From positions 8,490,501 to 8,554,500 of the forward strand of contig NC_092569.1 of assembly GCF_037975245.1 (NCBI RefSeq): DNA of 64,000 nucleotides. The letters run 5' to 3'. The notes under the pieces were generated by a model. The model was not told the DNA's origin. It did no database searches and saw only the letters and a list, made by a program, of their open reading frames with translations. The stretch comes from Apostichopus japonicus (taxonomy: Eukaryota; Echinodermata; Holothuroidea; Aspidochirotida; Stichopodidae). The position numbers were made by a program, and so were the translations under genes. The number at the start of each line of letters is the position of its first letter. The stretch's first letter is position 1. Below are positions 41,101-50,223 of the stretch, piece after piece.

Positions 41101-44100
41101 TTGCTAGAACTGCTATTGAAATGAGAGATGAGCTAATAATAGTCAGAGATTCCATAAATATCAACTGCAGACATTAATATTGATTGTTTGTTTGCTGCTC
41201 TCAGGATGTATAACTTGTTGTAATAGTAGTTCTATTGGTACCTTATTCATAGTTCTATTTACAAGAGATAAATTGAGTAATTTCTAAATGAGTCAGTGTC
41301 ACCGATTTTGAAAAACCAATCTATTTGTTCATTATTTTCATTACCTGATTAAATGTGGTGTTTACAAATGTTTATATGGTGATGTTTGTAACTGCATAAA
41401 TTAAAGATGAACGATAGTGATTTTTCACTATCGACGAAAAAATACGATTTTATTCAAGAGTATTCTAGTTGGTTTCCATTTTACACATGTGAAAATTCAA
41501 GTCAATCCGATGTTGGGAAAGGCTTAAAAAAAAATCCTAAACTCTTTGATTTTTTAAACAAAAATTGGGCTTTTCGCGAAAAGCGATAAGATGATCACGT
41601 GATCTACAGTGACATGTGACGTCATTATGATGATAACAACGTGAGCTCGGCGTAGTGTACTTCAGCAGAGTGTACTTAGTGTGTAAGTTTAGTTGCAACC
41701 TACTCTATATTGGACTCGACAAACAACGTAAACCACTAGCAAAATCCAAGAAATTGCGTTGTAGGGGATGCAACAGAACGAATGTGGACTCTACAATAAG
41801 TTTTTTCAATTTTCCAAGCGGAAACTCTGGATACGATTTGTGAGGAGAACCAGGAAAGACTTCATCGCACCAGGAGTTTCTCATGGCAAGAATGTGAAAG
41901 TTTGTTCTGCCCACTTCACAGAAGATGATTCTCGGGCCCAATTGAAATTTGCGTGTGGCAAGGTCACTAAAGTAATAAAAGTTTGAAAGATTGATGCTTT
42001 TATGCCGCATTATTTATATATATCCCGATAAATGCAACAGTAAGTGTTGGAACTGGAAGACATTTCAGACGTGAACAACCTAATAACTATGTGAGGAGAG
42101 AATCCACGTGCAAATTTCAATTGGGGCATGGACGTCGCTTATGCAGACTTTTTTGGGGCAGAGATGTGTTCATACACTCCAAACCACTTTAAATGTAATA
42201 CGAATAGGAAATGTGTGTATGCTCGAGCGAAACAAAACATCGTGTATTACTTACGGTAGCGCACACTGTCACTTATGTTTGCACAGTGTGAAAGTACCGT
42301 TTGCGGACCTACGTGAAGTTGGGCTAGAATACGATTCCTCCTGAAGCCCAAATCACGAGGCATGCATGTGAATAAACGCAATAGGCATTGCATGTAGTGG
42401 GAAAATTGTTCGAGCTAGACTAACAACTCCATTGAGTTCAAATGCGGTTGTATTTCAAGCTCAATGAAACCTTTCTGTTGGATTTAATGACGTACGGAAC
42501 AAGGAACGTTTGTTTAACAATAGGCCTAGTGCATACAAGCGAATCTACTTGTTTAGAACTTTGGATTTTCTTTCGGATGTTATACTAATCTACGTTTGAG
42601 ACTATCATCACTATTGTTATTGTGCCAGTTTGACTGGTAAGTGAGCACATTCATACATCACTCTGTATAAAACCCGCCAAAAACGTGATCTTTGAGATTT
42701 ACGTTACTTTGGGTCAGCTAGCGAGTTACCTCTTCAGATATTGGGAAATCGTTGCGAAATCGCCGCAAATTTCGAAAAAAAAATTGTAAACACGTGGTGA
42801 AGAAATCAAGAAACACTATGATATTCATTATCTATTTATATCTTGAACATTACGCCGGAAAATAACAGTTATGCTGACACGAAATGCACGCACAGCTCCG
42901 TACTGAACAGTTCACAACAGAAAAGATCATCACAGTGACGTCATTCACTGACCTGAGGGCTGTTCAAGGTCGTTGCAGTGTTTGCAAATTCCTAAATTAC
43001 GGAGGCGAAAAAACGATGTTTTAATTCCCTTTTCTATAACTTTCCGGTGTGCTATTTGGAAAATTAAAAAAATATGTTGCTTGGTAACATATAAACTACA
43101 TTATATATGAAAATGAGCGATTTTTTTTCTGTCACTATCGTTCTACTTTAAAACCGATAAGAAAGGAAAACTACAAGATTTATTCTTTTGTTGACAATGC
43201 CATGTAAAATGCATCCACCTTACATGGTGCTAAAACTCTAGTATCTTACAAACATGCAAGTAGTACACTTTATTGAGCTGTTTCACTGATCATAAGCATT
43301 ACTACCATATCAGATAATTGTTGTGCTTCATTTGGCTTATGCCTTCTTTCACATCAATGTAGTAGCTATTTTCCTCATAGGTTTATATATTTACCTTAAG
43401 TGTTTCAATGGATAAATGGAAGATTTCACAGATTTACAAAAGATGTATATGTGCTGGTCATTTTGCCTGATTATGCCAGAAATATGTGAGTTTATGCGAT
43501 ACCTTACCAAGACTAATTATTTTAACTAGAATGTGATGAAAACAAACACAAGCATTACTGGTTTAAATTTGACATCACCAGCTTATTGGTCATTTTTAGT
43601 GGCTTGAATACACAATTATTCAAGGCAAGAGTTGCAAAGATCTGAGAAAGAAATGATAAGATATGCTAGGAGAGGAGTGATGATGAACTGTTATCATGTA
43701 AGCTTTATGTTTGTTTTCAGGTTTGGACATTTTATGTGTCTACAAGTTTGGATCAAAGGTTAGTTATTAAAATCTCTCAGTCACGTTGTCTCTTCACTTA
43801 GACTGAATGTAAGATGAATGTTATCTCAGTCCTGGTTTGTCTTTTGTTAGGAGTTGATCAATCATAGTGTAGTTAAAGTTAAATTAATATTAAATAGATT
43901 TATTCAAAGATTCAGTTCATGCACCTCTGAGTAAGTCACCTTATCTGTAGAGTAAATGGGGTTAAATTTGTTTAATAATTTCTTACTTAGGCCATGTCAC
44001 ATGACTCACCTAACTTGACAGTCCCTGCCATTAAGTGGCTTGGTGTCCTACCATCTGATGTCAAGAGACTTCGAGTACCTGAAGAAGTTTTGTTACCCCT

Positions 44101-45917
44101 GGAGAAGTCAGATCTCAATAAGGCTAAAGACATGTTGAACAGACCATACTGGCAAAGTGTACCTCTGTGGATGAAGGAGGTATTTTGATTTCTTACTTGA
44201 ATGAAAATGTCATAGCATCATGTGATGGAATAGCCTATAGCTACTGCAGCAGATATTGCAAGTAGAATATGGAAGTGAAAGCATAGATTTATGTGAGGCA
44301 ATAGCCTATAGCTACTGCAGCAGATATTGCAAGTAGACTAAGGAAATGAAAGTATAGATTTATGTGAGGCAATAGCCTATAGTTACTGCAGCAGATATTG
44401 CAAGTAGAATATGGAAGTGAAAGCATAGATTTATGTGAGGCAATAGCCTAAAGCTACTGCAGCGGATATTGCAAGTAGACTATGGAAGTGAAAGCATAGA
44501 TTTATGTCAGGCAATAGCCTATAGCTACTGCAGCAGATATTGCAAGTAGACTATGGAAGTGAAAGCATAGATTTATGTGAGGCGATGGCCTATTGCTACT
44601 GCAGCATACATTGCAAGTAGACTATGGAAGTGAAAGCATAGATTTATGTGATGCAATAGCCTATAGTTACTGCAGCAGATATTGCAAGTAGACTATGGAT
44701 GTGAAAGCATAGATTTATGTGAGTCAATAGTCTCTTGCTACTGCAGCAGATATTGCAAGTAGACTAAGGAAGTGAAAGTATAGATTTATGTGAGGCAATA
44801 GCCTATAGTTACTGCAGCAGATATTGCAAGTAGAATATGGAAGTGAAAGCATAGATTTATGTGAGGCAATAGCCTAAAGCTACTGCAGCGGATATTGCAA
44901 GTAGACTATGGAAGTGAAAGCATAGATTTATGTCAGGCAATAGCCTATAGCTACTGCAGCAGATATTGCAAGTAGACTATGGAAGTGAAAGCATAGATTT
45001 ATGTGAGGCGATGGCCTATTGCTACTGCAGCATACATTGCAAGTAGACTATGGAAGTGAAAGCATAGATTTATGTGATGCAATAGCCTATAGCTACTGCA
45101 GCAGATATTGCAAGTAGACTATGGAAGTGAAAGCATAGATTTATGTCAGGCAATTGCATATAGCTACTGCAGCAGATATTGCAAGTAGACTATGGAAGTG
45201 AAAGCATAGATTAAAGGCCAGCTGAAAGAAATTGTGTCAGATGTGGTTTCTTGCACAATTGTTGGCTAACAAACCATAATATAATTAACAGTTATAATGC
45301 TTAATTATTGAAAGACTGAACAGTGTAAGCTGCACAGCCTAGCAGATATATGCTTAGTACATAATTGTTTGTGTCAATGTTCTACTCATAATGCACGCTG
45401 TTAAAAGCAGCATTGTAGTATACCTTCACTACAGACCAACCTGAAACTAATCCTAATGGATTCCTAACTTTATATAAAATAACAACTGTGCACATACCTA
45501 ACTGGTTGTATTTCAGTCAAGAGCAATGGTCACTAAGTGATTCAGGGGACTGGATAGCCAAACAGCAGCAAATCATATAAAATGAATTGCATTGGTTTTC
45601 AACACCATAAATATGGATATCAATTAAACAAAATTAGTCTGTTTTCATCTTAGACCACTAAGAAGAGAAAATTCTATTTCTGTGACTTGGGTTGATGTAG
45701 GTATTTGGAGTTCAGTTAATTTAGAATGCTCAATTTGTGTTTATTAGTTATTAGTTGTTACTGTTAAAATGTGCAATTTTCTTATTTTTCTTTACAGATG
45801 CAAATCATCTTAGAGACAGGGAAGAAAGCTGAAATTCAGTGTCTTACTGCAGTTGCAGAAGATTTTCTAACAGATGTTTACCTCCCCAGCAAAATAAAGT
45901 GTGGAGGATGGATATAA
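29132..45917 (+). CDS. SPO11: SPO11 meiotic double-strand-break protein, complete
   Basis: Topoisomerase VI A-type protein that makes meiotic DNA breaks through a tyrosyl-DNA linkage in the nucleus. Twelve exons: 29132-29250, 31720-31833, 32908-32996, 33845-33911, 34754-34862, 35432-35518, 36129-36165, 37492-37601, 40764-40863, 43721-43758, 43991-44179 and 45798-45917 (TAA). They total 1179 bp, 392 aa, close to human SPO11 (396), with every phase matching. The catalytic Tyr is the second Y of RDLYYND (about Y134). TOPRIM residues are Glu in VVEKDATF (about E220) and the Asp pair in DADPHG (about D273 and D275). The C-terminal half has LTVPAIKWLGVLPSD and ends YLPSKIKCGGWI, as in animal SPO11. 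Exon 1 is the least certain (no homology, but good start and phase). The exon 7 donor (gtatcc) and exon 8 acceptor are weak. A genomic array of the exon 9 start lies in intron 8. Confidence 0.95.
32440..32804 (+). mobile_element. hAT-like MITE, copy 3, with 8-bp target duplication
   Basis: A full-length copy (365 bp) of the family at 25000-25354, in SPO11 intron 2, about 100 bp upstream of exon 3. It has the same CAAGGGCGTAGGAACC and CAGTGGCGTAGGAAGG ends and is flanked by GGGAAACC at 32432-32439 and 32805-32812. The exact duplication and close similarity to copy 1 suggest recent activity. Confidence 0.9.
36395..36690 (+). mobile_element. tRNA-derived SINE
   Basis: The head has an A-box-like tggctgggtggataaaggc and, about 60 bp later, a B-box-like ggttcaaggttttatccc, in the spacing of a class II tRNA. 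A non-tRNA body follows, ending in a short tgattattattataaag tail. This is the layout of a tRNA-derived SINE. It lies in SPO11 intron 7. Relatedness to known SINE families was not tested. Confidence 0.6.
37818..40863 (+). repeat. 28-copy array of the SPO11 TOPRIM exon start and its acceptor
   Basis: Tandem units of 104 or 111 bp. Each carries a pyrimidine-rich ttattgcag acceptor, the first 67-76 bp of SPO11 exon 9 (gggtaaagggtacccagatg through gggattctttacacattc) and a short intron-derived linker (tctatgtctgttcatgttga). I count 28 copies of the gtacccagatg core, some with point changes such as gtagagggtacccgatg (copy 14) and aagtgtacccagattta (copy 24). Only the last copy (40764-40863) continues into the DADPH codons and a real donor. 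The two lengths differ in the linker: cttaagtctatgtctgttca in the short form, caatcttagttttctatg in the long form. Confidence 0.97.
41405..43147 (+). mobile_element. Kolobok-like DNA transposon, 1743 bp, TTAA target
   Basis: The left terminal repeat is AGATGAACGATAGTGA and the reverse complement of the right end is AGTAGAACGATAGTGA (14 of 16 identical). TTAA lies directly outside both ends (41401-41404 and 43148-43151). TTAA duplications occur in piggyBac and Kolobok elements, and Kolobok elements are known to carry THAP-domain proteins. The interior holds a broken THAP-domain frame, so Kolobok is the better fit. It lies in SPO11 intron 9. Base composition is less AT-rich than the host intron. 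I found no intact transposase, so it is probably a defective or internally deleted copy. Confidence 0.72.
41655..41986 (+). pseudogene. THAP-type zinc-finger ORF, frameshifted
   Basis: THAP domains are C2CH zinc-binding DNA-binding domains common in transposases. The first frame has the CxxC pair and the conserved aromatic-Pro motif (LRCRGCNRT, FFNFP). The rest continues in a second frame after a shift near 41815: LWIRFVRRTRKDF, then VCSAHFTEDD, which has the second Cys and His. Together these match the THAP order C-x2-C ... W ... C-x2-H. The shift and a later in-frame stop make it non-functional unless an intron has been missed. It belongs to the TTAA-flanked transposon around it. Confidence 0.7.
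44195..45210 (+). repeat. 71-bp tandem array, 14 copies
   Basis: Fourteen units of about 71 bp: gaaagcatagatttatgtga, ggcaatagcctatagctact and gcagcagatattgcaagtag. It starts some 15 bp after the donor of SPO11 exon 11 and fills most of intron 11. A block of several units is itself duplicated: the variants ttaggaagt, aagctactgcagcgg and gcgatggcctattgc recur in the same order. No coding content. Confidence 0.95.
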
Positions 45918-45956
45918 GCTCTTGTAGTGATTGATTGCCAACCAGGAAATATATTA

Positions 45957-45962
45957 AATAAA
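45957..45962 (+). promoter_or_regulatory. Polyadenylation signal, SPO11
   Basis: AATAAA about 40 bp after the SPO11 stop codon, in the expected place for a short 3' UTR. Confidence 0.55.
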
Positions 45963-46278
45963 CAACCAGCAGTTAGTGGAATGGAATTACAATATGCAAA
46001 TTGCATGAACTCTAGAAAGTGGCCACTATGATAGTGATATAAACTCACCTTTGTCAGGGAACATGTCAGTATTTATGCTAACAAACTTAATTCATAAACT
46101 TGAAAATGTTTCCTTTTAAACATTATATTCATCATAAATAAAAATAGCAATGTTAAATATGACTCAAGGTCAGAGTAAAAACATTAACTTTGATATCATT
46201 GAACACAGTATCAGTCATAAATAACAAGTTCAAGTAACTTTTATTCAACATAGCATCTATTTTGGAGCAGCATATACT

Positions 46279-46656
46279 TCACTTGACTAAAGTTTCAAAT
46301 AATTTAAGTTCACAATATGTTTGAAATTCCTTCACTTTTGTTTTCATAAGAGAGATATTAGCTACTTCACCCTGAGCTGAAGTCAGAAGGTTGTCAGCAT
46401 TAAGACAAGCATTGCCTGTTGTATAGTCAAATATCATTAGGTTTCCCCCAGAATGTTGAGGTAGTTTAAACATAGAGGCTATGGTTATCAGCAGGTTACG
46501 TTTATAGGTTTTTCTCACAAAACCCTCTTCATCAGGCATATGTATATACTATTGTAACATCACCGTCGGATCCTCTGTGAAACCTCTCTTCCTGTTTCTT
46601 TATGGCACCTTCTGTTCGGTTACTGGAAGCAGTCTTAATGGGAGGAATCACTGATG
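46279..46656 (-). CDS. Unrecognised reading frames, possible 3' exon or gene relic
   Basis: On the minus strand, an acceptor-like tttatgtttag precedes a frame beginning SVIPPIKTASSNRTEGAIKK and closing at TGA (about 46546-46656). Overlapping it in another frame, an 86-aa Met-initiated ORF at 46279-46539 reads MPDEEGFVRKTYKRNLLITI and later LMKTKVKEFQTYCELK. Both look protein-like in composition. They could be a terminal exon plus 3' UTR, one gene with a frameshift, or chance. I do not recognise a family. It would be convergent with SPO11, their ends some 360 bp apart. Confidence 0.3.
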
Positions 46657-48046
46657 CTAAACATAAACAAATAATTGGAGCTGAAGGAGACAGTTTCTCA
46701 GTAAAAATCATTTACACTAAAATACTTTCGGAATTATTCACTACAATACAGTAGAAAAGGATAATAAAAGAGCAATCATTTAGAGGATGGCAATCACCTG
46801 ATTGTCTCGTTACAGTATCATATTATCAAGAAGATTGATCTGATTTTCATTACCTATGTTAATGATACCAGAATATAAATGTTCCAAACACATTGTTGGA
46901 AGAAACTATTTACATTGAGTTCAATTGTCATGTCAGTAAAACAAGAGCAATGTCTTGAGACCTTGTAAGCATTACATCTGGATAAGACAACCTTCAGATA
47001 TCATATATTCCTAAAAGATTCCGCTTGTTATGTCATCGAAACCTCATTACCATTTTTGTAGTATTTTCTGTTTAGAAGGAAAATCGCGGTTTTCTCCACA
47101 TGTTATCAGTTTCCCGCGTGACTCAATGTCTATCCCCTTCCCCATATTGAGTTTGTGTTATATTTACTGACCCAACCCTGCAGTGTACACTCATCCATCT
47201 GACGTTCGAGTTATCAAACTGTGTGTATTCTCCTTTCATCATTGTTTTATAAGCAGATGGTCTCGCCACCGTATGAAACAGGTGTTACAATACTTTACAC
47301 TATACGTATACACACGTATGTGGCGAGGTTCGTACGTACGGTAAATATGTAATCAACAGTTGTAACCCATATGCATTCCGGTAGTTTGTTATAAAAAACA
47401 AATATATGCTGTTGTCATCGATCCAGCAAATTGAATTGAATATCAGAGTTGTGCTAACGGTGTATGTGTGTATTTATAAAAGGATTAACACGTTGATGGA
47501 ATAACGTGGTATTAATTTTAGGGTTATTTACAAGAACAATAGCATTTCCGTTGATTGCCGAATCCAACTATGTTGCTATCGTTGCAGATCCATATAGTCT
47601 ATTTTAACTTTTTTAAGCTGGAGTTTGCAGCAGGTACCGGGTTGATATCTTGTTAATGTTTTATTTGGCACACTAACTAAATGTACTCTAAACTCGAGAG
47701 GATCAGGATTGGAAAAATCATCTCATTTCTATTAATTGAAATATCATTAATTATATGATGAACATTCGGCAGGATATGTGATCTGTTTTGTTATACATCA
47801 TTCACAGCGTTTGGAACGAGAATCATTTGAAACTTGTCTATTCATCTTTGCTGAGTTGCACTTGAACACATCGACTATGCTGCATGCGTGTGAAGTCGGT
47901 GGGAAACAAGAACGTTTGATTGCTATGCTTTGATGTTGTTTATGATAAGAGAACATCGCTACAAAATAAAGATTGGTGCTTACAAGTCGTACGATTGAAT
48001 CAACTTTAAGAACATCTAATAAGAAAATGCTTGCACGTACGGAACG
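46657..48046. other. Intergenic, probable promoter region of the following gene
   Basis: No gene seen. CpG content rises from about 47.1 kb toward the start codon at 48047, as expected of a promoter and 5' UTR. No TATA box or start site can be placed. Confidence 0.35.
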
Positions 48047-48508
48047 ATGTCGAGAACAAATCGACGATGGCCAGTGTACGGACTTCAGGAAGGATTATTT
48101 CCAGAGTATTCTGAAAAATGGAGGCAAAATGCAGCCTGCGCGTCCACTATAGCTTCCGTTTTCCTATTCATCGGAGCGATATTGCTTTTGTCCTTGATCG
48201 TTTATCCATGGTCAAGTTTACCGAAGGAAGATGGTGCGGTATCTGCCCGGCAATATGAGCAGCTTATAAAAGTACGCGAAAATGACATTTATATTAGGGA
48301 TACATTGTCATTAATTGCCCTGGGAGTAATATGTTTGGGTGGTCTCAACATGAGTTTTGCATACGGCTTATTATATGCAAACGAGCTTAAGCGGTTGAAA
48401 CGAGAACAACAACGTCGGGATGGTATCGCCTCGCTACGACGTGACGAAAGCATGCAACTTACCACTCGTTCAGTTACATACGGGGGTGTTGAAGAATTTG
48501 GACCTTGA
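48047..48508 (+). CDS. Two-span membrane protein, TMEM74 family-like, single exon
   Basis: A 153-aa intronless frame with two hydrophobic segments, about residues 30-53 (TIASVFLFIGAILLLSLIVY) and 86-109, joined by a short polar loop. The loop and second segment (SARQYEQLIKVREN, then ALGVICLGGLNMSFAYGLLY) follow the pattern of vertebrate TMEM74/TMEM74B, where two C-terminal spans flank an SAREMERLE-type loop and an LGG motif. TMEM74 proteins are linked to lysosomes and autophagy in vertebrates. This one lacks the long N-terminal region of vertebrate TMEM74. The C-tail is basic (KRLKREQQRRDG), so probably cytosolic. The family call rests on pattern similarity from memory. Codon use and CpG content differ from the AT-rich surroundings, which supports a real gene. 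Confidence 0.7.
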   Translation: MSRTNRRWPVYGLQEGLFPEYSEKWRQNAACASTIASVFLFIGAILLLSLIVYPWSSLPKEDGAVSARQYEQLIKVRENDIYIRDTLSLIALGVICLGGLNMSFAYGLLYANELKRLKREQQRRDGIASLRRDESMQLTTRSVTYGGVEEFGP

Positions 48509-48595
48509 AGTGCTGGAAATAACCATGAACTTGCTGCGAACCTGCTAGACTTAAAGCCTACTCAATGAACTTCACTAACATATATGGTGTAAAAA

Positions 48596-49604
48596 CATGT
48601 ATGATATGTGAAGACATGTACGATATGTAAAGACGTACGATATGTGAAGACGTATATGTAAAGACATGTATGGCATGTGAAGACATGTACGATATGTGAA
48701 GACATGTACGATATGTGAAGACGTATGATATGTGAAGACATGCAGCGACGTAACCAGGAATTTGAAAGGGGGGAGCACTTTTTGCGATTGATCTCGATTT
48801 TCAAAAATTTAGGCACGACTATCTGAGCGGAGCGCCACCATCGGTTGGCGCGGAGCGTACAAGAAAATTTTTGGTTTTACAAACCCTCCAGATGGCCGGA
48901 AACGGCCCTTCCCGAGTGTTCATGCTGGTTCCATGGCCTCTTGTTAACTTGAGACACCATAGAAAGGATGAGAACGAACGCTGTCGACGTTGTTGTGCAT
49001 ACGGTTTGTGACATTCCATAGAGTGCGCTTAGGTAGGCAATATGTATTTTATTACGCAGTGGCCAACTGTAGGCTTGTAATAGGCTATAGGCTAAATTTA
49101 GCTTATTGCATCTGCCAAACTAAGTAAGTAGTTGAATCAGTAGGTGTGAATGTTACTACGATTATAATTGAGTTAATGGAGCTGACGAGTATTCAAGATC
49201 AAAAGAGCACTGACAAAATACCATGCTAAATAAACAACAGTTTTTAAACATTTTTTTCGACACTGAAAGGGGGGGGGGAGCGGTCGCTCACCCCTGGCTA
49301 CGTCCCTGAAGACATGTACGATATGTGAAGACGTACGATATGTGAAGACGTATATGTAAAGACATGTATGGTATGTGAAGACATATACGATATGTGAAGA
49401 CATGTACGATATGTGAAGACATGTATATGTGAAAACGTGTATGCTATGTAAAGACGTACGATATGTGAAGACATGTACGATATGTGAAGACATGCACGAT
49501 ATGTGAAGACATGCACGATATGTGAAGACGTACGATATGTGAAGACATGTACGATATGTGAAGACATGTATGATATGTAAAGACATGTATGATATGTGAA
49601 AACA
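48596..49604 (+). repeat. 19-bp tandem array split by a transposon
   Basis: Units of about 19 bp (atgtgaagacatgtacgat) with shorter variants (gaagacgtacgatatgt) run 48596-48742 and resume 49309-49604. The gap is a 566-bp inverted-repeat element. The array begins about 90 bp after the TMEM74-like stop codon, perhaps in its 3' UTR. The Ser/His-rich minus-strand frames are translations of the array. Confidence 0.93.
48743..49308 (+). mobile_element. hAT-like MITE of a third family, inside a minisatellite
   Basis: Left end CAGCGACGTAACCAGG, right end reverse complemented CAGGGACGTAGCCAGG (14 of 16 identical), flanked by AAGACATG at 48735-48742 and 49309-49316. Because AAGACATG is also part of the repeat unit, the duplication is consistent but not independent proof. 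The 566-bp interior has no transposase. A G run precedes the right end as in the other elements. Confidence 0.8.
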
Positions 49605-50164
49605 GAAGCTGTCTTCGAAATTCTGCCTCCAATGTTTCTCTTTCTTCATTATGGTGCCTTTACAGTAAGCCGGGTGATTTAAGGTTTCGGTGAAAAGTAG
49701 ACAATTTTGTGACATCATTTAGAAGCAGTTCCGATGAGGTCTTTGCAGTGGAATATTACTTTTATTGAGAACTGTAGGAAAATAGCGCTATTAAAGAGCA
49801 TGACTTTCGTTTCACAAATAAAGAAAAAAAAGTGATGGCAATAATAAGGTGTAATTTTCTAACTAGTGGCTTTTCTACGTCAATGCCGTACTCAATGAGA
49901 CGTTAATCAATTGCCGTACTGTTACTGTGATGTATGGAGTCGCCTGATAGTCGTTGTCTTGTATCTGAAAGCACATATAGCGTTTGCTTTTTTGTGAGGT
50001 TATGCATTACATTTTGCGAACAACTTCTTATGACAAGTCTATTGTATTTCTACGAGAAACGTCTATTGTATTTTGTTATATAAGTTTCATCACTTTGATA
50101 CTATTCGTTCATGTACTATTTGTCTATTCATATATATGTATATATATATTCTCATTACGTTTTC

Positions 50165-50166
<2 letters not shown>
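49605..50166. other. Intergenic, nothing recognised
   Basis: AT-rich DNA between the 19-bp array and the AT microsatellite. No supported gene. Confidence 0.4.

Positions 50167-50221
<55 letters not shown>
50167..50221 (+). repeat. (AT)n microsatellite
   Basis: About 27 uninterrupted AT dinucleotides. Open frames over it on the plus strand are translations of the repeat. Confidence 0.97.

Positions 50222-50223
<2 letters not shown>

Noticed and set aside
48562-49718. Long Ser/His-rich minus-strand frames (HVFTYRTCLHISYM)
   Set aside because: Translation of the 19-bp array; the transposon splits it.
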